Below are positions 7,967-16,342 of a DNA stretch of 64,000 nucleotides, in pieces. Source of the stretch: Oscillospiraceae bacterium (GTDB lineage: Bacteria > Bacillota > Clostridia > Oscillospirales > Acutalibacteraceae); contig SVOJ01000001.1 of the NCBI GenBank assembly GCA_015066385.1, forward strand, positions 124,001 to 188,000, in the 5' to 3' direction. The position numbers and the translations under genes are program-made. Each line of letters starts with the position of its first letter. The first letter of the stretch is position 1. Below the pieces are notes generated by a model. It was not told the DNA's origin. It saw only the letters and a program-made list of their open reading frames with translations, and ran no database searches.

Positions 7967-8058
7967 CGGGCTCGAAGCGGCGCGGGAGTGAATGAACATT
8001 CAGTGAATGTTCAGAGCCGCGCAGTGACCTAAGCGTCGCAACGCGAGAGTCGAGCCCG
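7967..8058. repeat. nested inverted repeats at the element end
   Basis: CGGGCTCGA (7967-7975) pairs perfectly with TCGAGCCCG (8050-8058). Inside lies GAACATTCA (7994-8002) and TGAATGTTC (8004-8012), a 19-bp palindrome with a one-base centre, flanked by GCGCGG and CCGCGC. The outer right arm coincides with the tRNA-like fragment at 8050. The structure may be recombinase arm sites, a transfer-origin-like structure or a structured RNA. Confidence 0.6.
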
Positions 8059-8071
8059 GTCACCGGCACCA
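8050..8071 (+). other. tRNA-Leu-like 3' end fragment, candidate attachment site
   Basis: The sequence from TCGAG through CCGGT, CACCGGC, A and CCA reads as the loop and 3' strand of a T arm, a 7-nt acceptor strand, a discriminator base and CCA, as in Firmicute tRNA-Leu genes. The upstream bases cannot form the other T-arm strand and no GCCGGTG acceptor partner lies within 100 bp, so it is not a functional tRNA. This is what remains when an element integrates into the 3' end of a tRNA gene; the intact copy would lie to the left of the window. Inferred from pattern only. Confidence 0.45.
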
Positions 8072-8072
8072 A

Positions 8073-8117
8073 AATCCTACGCTTGTTTTGATACAATGAG
8101 CGTAGGATTATTTTTTT
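8073..8117 (+). terminator. terminator behind the tRNA-like fragment
   Basis: AATCCTACGC (8073-8082) pairs perfectly with GCGTAGGATT (8100-8109), followed by ATTTTTTT. It starts two bases after the CCA-like end, the spacing expected for the original terminator of a tRNA gene. Confidence 0.75.
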
Positions 8118-8306
8118 GGTTCTTCACGGAAAGTTGTGGGATGAAGAAAACAAATTACGGTTTATCGCTCTCTTTCTTTGTTGCTCATCAATCCCCCTTT
8201 CAGGGGCGGCAAGTGTTTGAGAGGGAAATTCACTTTGCAAAGACCCCGATAAACCGTAATTTGCATTTCCCTTAATCAAAAATCCCACAACTTTCCGTGA
8301 GGAACC
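8118..8306. mobile_element. MITE-like 189-bp palindromic element
   Basis: The 25-bp ends, 8118-8142 and 8282-8306, are inverted copies with one mismatch (GGTTCTTCACGG against CCGTGAGGAACC). An inner perfect 16-bp pair, AAATTACGGTTTATCG (8152-8167) and 8247-8262, and a central CCCC/GGGG hairpin make nearly the whole stretch fold on itself. It is flanked by 7 T on the left and 8 T on the right, as if inserted into and duplicating a T-run. It holds no coding sequence. It fits a non-autonomous MITE; a long attenuator hairpin is the alternative. Confidence 0.6.
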
Positions 8307-8388
8307 TTTTTTTTGCATACAAATAAAAGTAACATTTTTATGCTGTCGTAAAACCGTAAAAAAATTAAATTTTTTTACATCAAACATA

Positions 8389-8447
8389 TTGACAATATTT
8401 TAACATTGTGATAATATTACTTCGGAAATTGAACCACGGTTTACTTT
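8389..8447 (+). promoter_or_regulatory. promoter and TetR operator of cassette A
   Basis: TTGACA at 8389-8394 and a -10 of TAATAT at 8412-8417 (17-bp spacing). Just downstream, 8426-8447 carries an imperfect palindrome with the core TGAACCACGGTTTA. Cassette B has a perfect version at the same place relative to its promoter (16381-16400), so this is the likely autorepression site of the TetR encoded next. Confidence 0.65.
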
Positions 8448-8476
8448 GAAGTGTGTTTCAGAAAGGATGTGATGAT

Positions 8477-8665
8477 TTGGCGAATGTAAGAAGTGAAGCA
8501 GAAAGCAGAGAATTACACAGAAAAATTCTCACAGCTGCAACGGCACAGTTTATTCAGAAAGGCTTTGAGCGCACCACAATAACGGACATCGCAAAAATGT
8601 CAGGGAGCGTTAAGATATTCTACATCGTACTTACCTGTACCGCTGATAGTAAGAGTTCCCTGTGA
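8477..8665 (+). pseudogene. tetR N-terminal fragment of cassette A (cut by inversion)
   Basis: The first 43 residues match the cassette B TetR (here ELHRKILTAATAQFIQKGFE, there ELHRKILIAATTLFMQKGFE) and form the DNA-binding HTH (RTTITDIAKMSG). Homology stops at base 8604, after which the frame runs 20 codons into antisense DNA. The start is TTG 8477, equivalent to ATG 16428 of the paralogue, behind AAAGGA. The missing C-terminal part lies on the minus strand at 9282-9839. Joining base 8604 to base 9840 read in reverse gives ATG TCA GGT GTG CCG and restores the gene. In this orientation only a truncated HTH peptide can be made. Confidence 0.85.
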
Positions 8666-9259
8666 ATCAAGTGACCAGATTGCATCGTTCATGTTTTCTG
8701 CACCGCAGACACCGGCATAATATCCGTTCTCTGTAGTTTTGCAGGTTTTGCAATAATGGTTAGTATAGCTATGGCTGCATATAAAACCGCAAGCGGTACA
8801 TTCACTGTCACTGTTCATAGTGTGTGCAAAATCGACACCGCATTCAAGTTCGCATATTGAGCAGATGCTGTCGCTGAAGCTGTGATTGCAAGTGGTATAA
8901 ATAATACCATCCGGTGCATAAGCATTGCAATCAGATGCCTCTAAAACAGTTTTACCGCCTATAACGATGCTGAAGCTGCATTCTTCGGCATAAGAACCCT
9001 TGGTCCATCTGAAAGCATAAACATTTTCGTCGGATATAGCTGCCTCATAGGTGGCAGTTGCGCCTTCGTCAAATGTCACATCTGCAATTTTTGTGAATTC
9101 ACCGCCGGAAACAGTGCCCACTTGAATTGCATTGCCGTTCCAGCCGTCACCGTAGCTGTCGGTCATATTGATTACAAGACTGACATCTGCCGCAAAGGCA
9201 AAGGGTACGCTCGTCACAATCATTAAGATTGTGAGGATGATTGATAAAAGTTTTTTCAT
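8600..9259 (-). CDS. surface protein N-terminal fragment (inverted)
   Basis: A 219-residue open frame that is the amino end of the cassette A surface protein. It opens with a signal peptide (MKKLLSIILTILMIVTSVPFAFA), close to that of the cassette B protein. A module with MTDSYGDGWNGN follows, then CxxC-type Cys pairs (SICSICELECG, SECTACG) and the start of a BspA-like leucine-rich domain (GTLTISGTGKYDVEYLNAP). The stop TGA is created by the junction at 8604. GAAAGGAG precedes ATG 9259. It lies 22 nt downstream of the tetR C-terminal fragment, as in an operon. If expressed it would yield a short secreted fragment without an anchor; no promoter is visible for it in this orientation. Confidence 0.85.
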   Translation of the reverse strand: MKKLLSIILTILMIVTSVPFAFAADVSLVINMTDSYGDGWNGNAIQVGTVSGGEFTKIADVTFDEGATATYEAAISDENVYAFRWTKGSYAEECSFSIVIGGKTVLEASDCNAYAPDGIIYTTCNHSFSDSICSICELECGVDFAHTMNSDSECTACGFICSHSYTNHYCKTCKTTENGYYAGVCGAENMNDAIWSLDSQGTLTISGTGKYDVEYLNAP

Positions 9260-9844
9260 TTGTTTATTCTCCTTTCGAAAATCATTTATTAGTTTTTATT
9301 TCAAGCTCATTGAATACACTTTCAACAGCTTTTACGGCCACTGCTTCAAAGTCAATTTTTTGAATAAATTCAAGCGCTTCGTTGATTATTTTCTCTTCTG
9401 CCTCGTAAATACGCAGCAGCATTGTTACAAGCCTTTCTGCTTTTGCCTCAATAGTAAAATACATATCGCAGGGAACGGTCATATATGCCCTCATTATTCC
9501 CATTGAAGCAATTTCGATTTCGTAAAAGTCCTTTAATTCCTGCTCGGGAAATCTGAAACTGAAATGCGCATACATCATTTCGGCTCTTCTTTTCAGAACC
9601 GCTTCGCTGGTTTTCGGCATTGAATAGCCTGCAAGATACAGGTTTCGCATATCCTCGTTCATCTCTGCCATATAAAGCTGTAAAACCTCATTGGCCAAAA
9701 AGATCAGAACGAGGTCATCCGTAAGCTTTTTTGAAACCGCATCCGATGCCGCCGTAACACCGTCAAGAAATCTCGTCACGAGGTGAACAAGGATTTCTTC
9801 TTTGCTGTTCATTTCATAAAGAATTTTTGTTTTCGGCACACCTG
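8601..9844. other. inverted (possibly invertible) segment splitting two genes
   Basis: Bases 8605-9840 are in reverse orientation relative to their flanks. The only shared sequence at the ends is CAGG (8601-8604) and CCTG (9841-9844). Flipping the segment joins the tetR halves (K-M-S-G-V-P-K-T) and the surface-protein halves (L-N-A-P-W-L-A-Y-E-S) in frame with no base gained or lost, and recreates the gene order and domain order seen in cassette B. Two reciprocal junctions make a one-sided library chimera unlikely. Whether the DNA still flips is not visible. Confidence 0.85.
9282..9839 (-). CDS. tetR C-terminal fragment of cassette A (inverted)
   Basis: A 186-residue open frame matching the ligand-binding/dimerisation part of the cassette B TetR (here KILYEMNSKEEIL and ANEVLQLYMAEMNEDMRNLY; there the same with few changes). 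It lacks the N-terminal HTH, which is stranded at 8477. The GTG at 9839 is codon V44 of the intact gene, not a genuine start. An 86-bp stretch (9664-9749) is identical, in opposite orientation, to 16647-16732 in the paralogue. It would only be functional after re-inversion. Confidence 0.85.
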   Translation of the reverse strand: MPKTKILYEMNSKEEILVHLVTRFLDGVTAASDAVSKKLTDDLVLIFLANEVLQLYMAEMNEDMRNLYLAGYSMPKTSEAVLKRRAEMMYAHFSFRFPEQELKDFYEIEIASMGIMRAYMTVPCDMYFTIEAKAERLVTMLLRIYEAEEKIINEALEFIQKIDFEAVAVKAVESVFNELEIKTNK

Positions 9845-12800
9845 GCTGGCTTATGAAAGCAGCATTAAAGATGTTGTAATTGAGGAAGGTATAACGAATA
9901 TTCGACAGGGATCTTTTTATGATTTGTCCAATGCTGTTTCTCTGTCAATCCCTTCAACTGTGAATGAGATGGATGCTTATGGCAATAACTATTTTGCCGA
10001 GTTTAAGCTCGCGGAAGGAAATTCCACCTACGCTCTTATTGACGGTGTTCTTTTCAATGCCGATAAAACTGAGCTTGTTATGTATCCTGTAAGAAAGGCA
10101 GACGAAACCTATACCGTTCCGGCAGGTGTTCTGATCTTAGGCAATGATTCATTTTCGTCTTCTGAAAACCTTAAAACAATAAACATTTCTGACGATGTTA
10201 CTACAATGAATGAGTCTTGTTTTTTTTATTCTTCGGTTGAAACAGTTCATTTCGGAAAAAATGTAAATTTTATAGACTATAACGCTTTCAGTTGTTCAGA
10301 AATTAAAAATATAGTTTTACCTGAAAAGCTTACTGAAATTATCTCCAGTATGTTTTATAGCTGCAGTTATCTTGAAAACCTTGTAATCGGCAGTAATGTA
10401 ATTTCAATCGAAAATGATGTAATAAACTATTGTGATGCGCTTGAAGCAGTGCACTTCACGGGAACTGAAGCACAGTGGGAAGCAATCACGAAGCCCGAAA
10501 ACGAAACAGATAGAATTAACACAATTCCCGTTCATTTCGGTGCATTGGAGGAAAAGACAGCCCGAGATGCAACTTGCGGGGCTGACGGACACACAGCCGG
10601 TCTTTACTGTGCACAATGTGATGCTTATTTATCAGGTGAAGTGATTCCTGCAACCGGTGAACACGAAAGCTACACAGACGGTGTTTGTGATGTTTGCGAC
10701 TATGAATGCACCCACGAAAGCTACACCGACAGCAAATGTGATGCTTGCGGCTATGAATGCACCCACGAAAGCTACACCGACAGCAAATGTGATGCTTGCG
10801 GCTACGAATGTCCCCACGAAAGCTACACAGACGGTGTTTGCGATGTTTGCGACTACGAATGTCCCCACGAAGGCTACACAAACAGCATTTGCGATGTTTG
10901 CGGCTATGAATGTCCCCACGAAGGCTACACAAACAGCATTTGCGATGTTTGCGGCTACGAATGTCACCACGAAGGACAGAACGGCTCCTGTCAAGTCTGC
11001 GGTGCAAATCTTGACAAGCTGGTCATTGATGTTACCGACGAATTAACTGTGGATATCGGTAAGGGTTATCCGTATTATGACGAGGACGGCTATATTATCA
11101 CAGGAACAAATCCGGATGCAATGGTTTATGTTCGTGAAGAAACAGATCTGATACTTAGCAATCTTACTACAGGACGTCTTGTTTTTCAGTATGCACCTGA
11201 TAATTCCGTGATTAATATAACCCTTGACGGAACAACAGAGGTAGAATTCGTAGATGTATATAAATCACATATTATCTTTGACGGTGGCGAAACGGATACA
11301 TTAAAGACCTCGAGTTTTAATACCGCTGGTCACCCCGGCTCCGTTACCGTAAACGGCGGTAATATCATTCTTGACTGCGTTACAGAAGACACTTTACCTA
11401 CAATAATCTGTGCAGGCGGATTTATAATCAACGGCGGAACGGTTACCGCTTCTAACAATTATTATTATGTGGTACTTGACCCCGTTACGCTTAACGGCGG
11501 TGAGCTGAATATGATAAGTACATCGACCGATTATGAAGCTATCTTGGGTGGTATCATTATAGAAAAAGGCGCTTTGCTTACCGTAAGTGCCACAAAGGGA
11601 ATACTTGATATGTATTCAGATATCGTTATGGCTGACGATGCAGAAGAAAACGATTACTTCTTTGTGAGATATGACACAGAAAGTGAATTTGCACCTGTTT
11701 CTGACATGAAAGCAGCTCTTGACGGCAAGACCTATGCAGAAATCAAAATTGACACACATGAGCATAGCTTTGAAAACGGCAAGTGTGTTTGCGGCTATGA
11801 ATGTCCTCACGAAGGACAGAACGGCTCCTGTCAAGTCTGCGGTGCAAATCTCGGCAAGCTTGTTATTGATGTAACAGATGAATCATATGTGTCCATCGAC
11901 TCATCCAATTACGATGAAGACGGCATTATTTTAACCGGCACGACTTCGGGTGAGGTTTCTGTTTATGAAGCCTGTGACTTGACATTCAATAATGTTACAG
12001 TTTCCGGTTTAAATATAGCTGTTGCTGATAACGCAGTGATAAATATAGCATTTGAAGGAACGAACGAGATTGCAGGCAGGGTAGCTCTTTACAAACAACA
12101 TCTTGTTTTTGAAGGAAGTGATGATGCCACATTCAAGGCTGCCCGCTTTTATAACGGTGGTAACAGCGACAGCTCCGTTACAGTAAACGGCGGCAATATG
12201 GTTCTTGAAACTGTTGGCCAAAGCATTTATACTATAAACTGCGGTAATTTTATAATCAATGATGGCACGGTAACTGCTTCAAATGATTCTTACGAAGTAA
12301 TCGGCTCACCGGTTAAACTCAACGGCGGTACACTGAATGTTATCAGCACTTCGGGAGAATATAAAGCTATACGCAATGAAATAACAATAGATAAGGGTGC
12401 TTTGCTTACTGTAAGCGGTGCATACAAACTTATTGATAAGGACAATGGTGATATTTTAAAAGCAGACGGGCTTACTGAAAGTGATTATTTCTTTGTAAGA
12501 TATGACACAGAAAGTGAATTTACACCTGTTTCTGACATGAAAGCAGCCCTTGACGGCAAGACCTATGCGGAAATCAAAATTGATACACACGAGCATAGCT
12601 TGGATTATATCGGCAAGTGCATCTGCGGTTATGAATGTACTCATGAAAGTATCACAGGCAACAAGTGTGATGGCTGCGGCACAGAAGGTACAATCGTTAC
12701 AATTGAAATGACCGACAGCTACGGTGACGGTTGGAACGGAAATGCCGTTGTAATTAAGCTTCTTGTTGACGGAGTAAATACGGAAGTGGGAACAGCAACC

Positions 12801-15800
12801 ATTGAATACGGCGAAAACGGAAGCCTGACAGTATTTCTCCCCAAAGACAGTATTTATACCTTCAATTGGGTTGCAGGAAATTATTCCGAAGAGTGTAACT
12901 TTGCCGTTGTAGTTGACGGTGAAACGGTTTACAGCTGTGCAGACGGAAGCACTCTTACAGACGGACAGATTATTTATACAACTTGTCAGCATGACTTGTC
13001 AAATAAAGACGGTATCTGCGCAAAGGGCTGTGGTTACAGCTGTCCTCACGAAAATGTAACAAACGGCAAATGTGGTGTTTGCGGCTATGAATGTCCTCAC
13101 ATCGATGATGTAGAAAAACATTTTTGTACAGAATGCGGAATAACAGTAAGCAAATGCGCAGACGAAAACGGCGACAATATCTGTGATATTTGCAATGCTC
13201 TGATTGGTGCACCCGGGATTTACGTTGGCGGAATCTATGTAGACGGCAGTAATTACACCGATATTCTCGGTGATGCAGATGAGGGTGCAACGGTATATTA
13301 TGTTCCGGATACAAATACTCTTGTTCTTGACGGCTTCAGCTATGAGGGAGCGGACTGCGGCATTATTTGTGACGGCTCTCTGAATATTGAAGTGAAGGGC
13401 GAAAACAAAATTGTTGCCGTTGACGGTCTGTGTATATATGCAGAGGATGACACTGTTATCAATATCGGCGGAACAGGTAAATTAGACATAGAAGCTATCG
13501 ATAACGGAATATATGCTGACTCTGCAAATGATTCTGATGAAAACATTGAAATAAACGTCAAGGACAGCGTAACACTTAATGTAAACTCCGAAACTGACGG
13601 TGTGGATATTGATTCCAATAATGATATCAAGCTTACTGTAAACGAAAACAGTACATTGAACATAAAAGCAATTTCAGAAGGTGTTGTTGTGTCGAGCGAT
13701 TCCAACAGCGTTGAAATTCTTGTTAAGGATAACGGCATATTAACAGTAGACGGCGAAGATGAATGTATCTATATCGTCGATACTGCCAAAGCGACTGTAA
13801 CCTTTACTGATCATGCAAAGGTTTCGCTTGTAAATAACGACGAAGAAGGTATTTATATCTCTGCAAATGAAAGCGAAACAGTCATTGTAAGCGGCAATGC
13901 TGATGTTTATATTGCCGTTGATGAAGAAAGCATTGAAGCAGATGTGGTTACTGTTGACGGCGGAAGCCTGAAAGCCCACGGCGGAAACGGTTATCCGGGA
14001 ATTTATGTCGCAGAGGTTACTGTCAATGCGGGCAAGTTAATTGTAAGCAGTGAATATGAAAAAGCAATTTCAGCTGACTCAATAAAGATTACCGGCGGTA
14101 CTCTTGTTGCAGGTAACAATACAGCGGAATATCCCGTTTTCGATGTTGCTCCCGATTTCAGCGAATACAACTCTGAGTACATGGTTCTCGCAAGTGAAAA
14201 GGCTGACGCAACTTATCTTGTCGAATACGACAGTGCCAATGCGAAAAACTACAGAGTTATAACAATTCAATGCAAGCATGAGCTTGACGGAAAAGTCTGC
14301 AAAAAGTGCGGCTTTGAATGCGGCGTTGATTGCGGTCATTATTTAGAAGAAGGTGCTGTATGCGCAATTTGCGGAAGCTTTGTTTATGCAATTACTCATC
14401 AGCCCACAGAAACAGCGCCTTATGTAGGACTCAGCAATGATACCGATGCTTCTTATCAGTGGTATGAGATCGAATACAAAACGATTGAGATCACAGAAGA
14501 AAATGCCGGCACTGTTTCTTACGATTGGGGCGATAGCTCTTATGATGCAGAAGCGGGTTGGACCGGTGTGCCGTGTAATGAAGGTGATTACGGACATGAC
14601 TTCTTTACGCTTGCACTTGAAGCGGGAGATACGGTAATAATCGAACTTACGGGAGATTTCTATGACTGGGTCGGTCTTTATGATTACGCGGCCGACGAGG
14701 ATTTCGGTGAAGAAGTCGAATCCGGTGTCAATACATATGAAATAACGGTAACAGCCGATGGCAATTATACGTTCTATACTTATGTAAACAGTGGTGTTGT
14801 CACCGTCAAAGCTTACATGGACGATTTGGTCTGTAGTGCAATTGAAGGTGAGACCGGGGCTGCACTCAGCAATCCTGCATACGGGAACCATTATCTCTGC
14901 GAAGTCACCTTTGCAGACGGCACAACCGAAGTATCCGATTCCTTTGAATACAAGTATGCCATCACCCATCAGCCTACCGAAGAAGAACCCTATGTGGAAC
15001 TCAATGACAACACCGATGCTTCTTATCAGTGGTACACAGTTGAAGGCGGCATAGTCGAAATTACGGATGAAGAAGCAACCGGCTCCTGGGGTTTGCTGGG
15101 TGCTCCCTCCGAGATTTACGGTGAGTATGATTCCGAAATCGGTTGGACCAGCCCCGAAGGTTATTATTTCGTCATTGAATTGCAGGAAGGCGAAACGGTT
15201 GAACTTGAAGCCTCCGAATCGGTTTCCAAATGGTGGATCGCCTATGTACAGAATCCGGGTATGTTCACGGATGAGTGGACTGTTGAGCAGTACGGCACAA
15301 CGATTTCGTTTACCGCACCGGCAGACGGTTATTACGGTTTTTCAATCCCCAACGTTTCCGGCGTAGCAGTCAGAGCCTACATGGACGGCAGTGTTTACAC
15401 CGCAATTGACGGTCAGACCACCGACACCCTCACACCCGATACAATCGGTCAGTATGCCTGTGAAGTCACCTTTGCGGACGGCACCACCGAAATGTCGGAT
15501 ACATTTGAGGTCACATCCGTTCACACCTGCGATTTCAGCGGCGAATGGAAGAATGATGCAGAAAAGCACTGGAAGGAATGTGACTGCGGTCTTATCAGTG
15601 AAGAATCCGGACATACATGGAAATTCGGTGAATGTACTGAATGTGGTAAAGCTTGCGAACACTCTTTCACAAGCTTTGTCGAAACAAAGGCTCCCACTTG
15701 CACCGAAGCAGGTCAGGAAACATCACCTTGCGACTACTGTGATGCTGTGAACCCAAGAGAAATCCCTGCGACCAACCACAAGGATACTCTTGTGCAGGTA

Positions 15801-16256
15801 GAAGCACAGGCACCTACTTGCACAGAAATCGGTTGGGAAGCTTACGAATACTGCACCGCCTGTGACTACACAACTTATAAGGAAATCCCCGTGGCAGAGC
15901 ACACCGAAGAAACTGTAAAGGGCTATGCCGCAACTTGCGAAAAGGCAGGTCTTACAGACGGTGTCAAGTGTGCAATATGCGGTGCCGTTATTACCGCACA
16001 ACAGACGATTGATAAGCTCACCCATAAGGACGACAACGGCGACTATAAGTGTGACCACGGCTGCGGATATGAGTTCGAGAAACCCGTTGAACCCGAACAG
16101 CCTGAAGATCCTTCCGAAAATTGCGATCACCTTTGCCACAAGTCAGGCATTATGAGCATCTTCTGGAAGATTATCAGATTCTTCTACAGACTCTTTAACA
16201 TCCAGCAGTATTGCGATTGCGGTGTGATTCACTACGATGCACCCGTTTTCGGATAA
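9783..16256 (+). CDS. giant Cys-rich surface protein, main part
   Basis: A 2157-codon open frame. The first 20 codons (from ATG 9783) are antisense tetR and not genuine; homologous protein starts at 9841 (WLAYESSIKDVVIEEGITNI), the middle of a BspA-like leucine-rich domain. In order: LRR to about residue 255; six tandem 17-residue Cys units (294-395); two copies of a beta-rich module (about 415-660 and 690-940) each closed by EIKIDTHEHS; an MTDSYGDGWNGN module (about 975); a beta-helix-like stretch (1140-1490); two ITHQPTE...DASYQWY modules (about 1537 and 1726); further CxxC repeats; and a tail with CDHLCHKSG, an aromatic helix and CDCGVIHYD. It is a probable cell-surface adhesin. The signal peptide is on the inverted segment, so export cannot occur now. 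Confidence 0.85.
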   Translation: MNKDFFFAVHFIKNFCFRHTWLAYESSIKDVVIEEGITNIRQGSFYDLSNAVSLSIPSTVNEMDAYGNNYFAEFKLAEGNSTYALIDGVLFNADKTELVMYPVRKADETYTVPAGVLILGNDSFSSSENLKTINISDDVTTMNESCFFYSSVETVHFGKNVNFIDYNAFSCSEIKNIVLPEKLTEIISSMFYSCSYLENLVIGSNVISIENDVINYCDALEAVHFTGTEAQWEAITKPENETDRINTIPVHFGALEEKTARDATCGADGHTAGLYCAQCDAYLSGEVIPATGEHESYTDGVCDVCDYECTHESYTDSKCDACGYECTHESYTDSKCDACGYECPHESYTDGVCDVCDYECPHEGYTNSICDVCGYECPHEGYTNSICDVCGYECHHEGQNGSCQVCGANLDKLVIDVTDELTVDIGKGYPYYDEDGYIITGTNPDAMVYVREETDLILSNLTTGRLVFQYAPDNSVINITLDGTTEVEFVDVYKSHIIFDGGETDTLKTSSFNTAGHPGSVTVNGGNIILDCVTEDTLPTIICAGGFIINGGTVTASNNYYYVVLDPVTLNGGELNMISTSTDYEAILGGIIIEKGALLTVSATKGILDMYSDIVMADDAEENDYFFVRYDTESEFAPVSDMKAALDGKTYAEIKIDTHEHSFENGKCVCGYECPHEGQNGSCQVCGANLGKLVIDVTDESYVSIDSSNYDEDGIILTGTTSGEVSVYEACDLTFNNVTVSGLNIAVADNAVINIAFEGTNEIAGRVALYKQHLVFEGSDDATFKAARFYNGGNSDSSVTVNGGNMVLETVGQSIYTINCGNFIINDGTVTASNDSYEVIGSPVKLNGGTLNVISTSGEYKAIRNEITIDKGALLTVSGAYKLIDKDNGDILKADGLTESDYFFVRYDTESEFTPVSDMKAALDGKTYAEIKIDTHEHSLDYIGKCICGYECTHESITGNKCDGCGTEGTIVTIEMTDSYGDGWNGNAVVIKLLVDGVNTEVGTATIEYGENGSLTVFLPKDSIYTFNWVAGNYSEECNFAVVVDGETVYSCADGSTLTDGQIIYTTCQHDLSNKDGICAKGCGYSCPHENVTNGKCGVCGYECPHIDDVEKHFCTECGITVSKCADENGDNICDICNALIGAPGIYVGGIYVDGSNYTDILGDADEGATVYYVPDTNTLVLDGFSYEGADCGIICDGSLNIEVKGENKIVAVDGLCIYAEDDTVINIGGTGKLDIEAIDNGIYADSANDSDENIEINVKDSVTLNVNSETDGVDIDSNNDIKLTVNENSTLNIKAISEGVVVSSDSNSVEILVKDNGILTVDGEDECIYIVDTAKATVTFTDHAKVSLVNNDEEGIYISANESETVIVSGNADVYIAVDEESIEADVVTVDGGSLKAHGGNGYPGIYVAEVTVNAGKLIVSSEYEKAISADSIKITGGTLVAGNNTAEYPVFDVAPDFSEYNSEYMVLASEKADATYLVEYDSANAKNYRVITIQCKHELDGKVCKKCGFECGVDCGHYLEEGAVCAICGSFVYAITHQPTETAPYVGLSNDTDASYQWYEIEYKTIEITEENAGTVSYDWGDSSYDAEAGWTGVPCNEGDYGHDFFTLALEAGDTVIIELTGDFYDWVGLYDYAADEDFGEEVESGVNTYEITVTADGNYTFYTYVNSGVVTVKAYMDDLVCSAIEGETGAALSNPAYGNHYLCEVTFADGTTEVSDSFEYKYAITHQPTEEEPYVELNDNTDASYQWYTVEGGIVEITDEEATGSWGLLGAPSEIYGEYDSEIGWTSPEGYYFVIELQEGETVELEASESVSKWWIAYVQNPGMFTDEWTVEQYGTTISFTAPADGYYGFSIPNVSGVAVRAYMDGSVYTAIDGQTTDTLTPDTIGQYACEVTFADGTTEMSDTFEVTSVHTCDFSGEWKNDAEKHWKECDCGLISEESGHTWKFGECTECGKACEHSFTSFVETKAPTCTEAGQETSPCDYCDAVNPREIPATNHKDTLVQVEAQAPTCTEIGWEAYEYCTACDYTTYKEIPVAEHTEETVKGYAATCEKAGLTDGVKCAICGAVITAQQTIDKLTHKDDNGDYKCDHGCGYEFEKPVEPEQPEDPSENCDHLCHKSGIMSIFWKIIRFFYRLFNIQQYCDCGVIHYDAPVFG
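10662..10967 (+). repeat. six in-frame 51-bp tandem repeats
   Basis: Six units of 17 codons, each HE-[SG]-YT-x3-CD-x-C-x-YEC-[TPH], with adjacent units nearly identical at DNA level. They sit inside the surface-protein frame, so gain or loss of units changes protein length without frameshift. The paired Cys and His suggest small metal- or disulfide-stabilised knots. Confidence 0.85.
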
Positions 16257-16289
16257 AATTTAATACTTACTAAAACTTACCGCCGGGGA
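16053..16289 (+). repeat. 237-bp repeat, copy 1 (partner 20640-20876)
   Basis: This stretch covers the last 67 codons of the cassette A surface protein, the spacer and the left arm of its terminator. It matches 20640-20876 at a constant offset of 4587 with about three differences. Such identity suggests recent duplication or gene conversion. Confidence 0.88.
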
Positions 16290-16304
16290 GAAATCCTCGG
16301 CGGT
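16279..16304 (+). terminator. terminator of cassette A
   Basis: ACCGCCGGGGA pairs with TCCTCGGCGGT (one G-T pair) around a 4-base loop, then GTTGTT. It is the counterpart of the terminator at 20866 but with a weaker T-run. Confidence 0.65.
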
Positions 16305-16342
16305 GTTGTTCACTATTATGTAGAAAATTATTATTTTAGCTA

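Noticed and set aside
8044-8071. A functional tRNA gene
   Set aside because: The T-arm 5' strand does not pair and no 5' acceptor strand or anticodon arm is found within 100 bp upstream.
9783-9840. ATG 9783 as the true start of the giant surface protein
   Set aside because: The first 20 codons are antisense to tetR and lack a signal peptide; homology and domain structure begin at 9841.
8601-9844. The inversion as a one-sided amplification or ligation chimera
   Set aside because: A chimera leaves one odd junction. Here both junctions exist, share the same 4-bp core, and jointly restore two frames without loss. A mis-assembly is still possible but less likely because the end repeats are too short to confuse an assembler.
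10662-10967. CRISPR-like array
   Set aside because: The 51-bp units are contiguous, in frame, and have no unique spacers; they encode a Cys repeat.
10516-11007. Arg/His/Cys-rich frames on the minus strand across the Cys repeats
   Set aside because: They are antisense shadows of the tandem repeats, with no ribosome binding site and no plausible protein composition.
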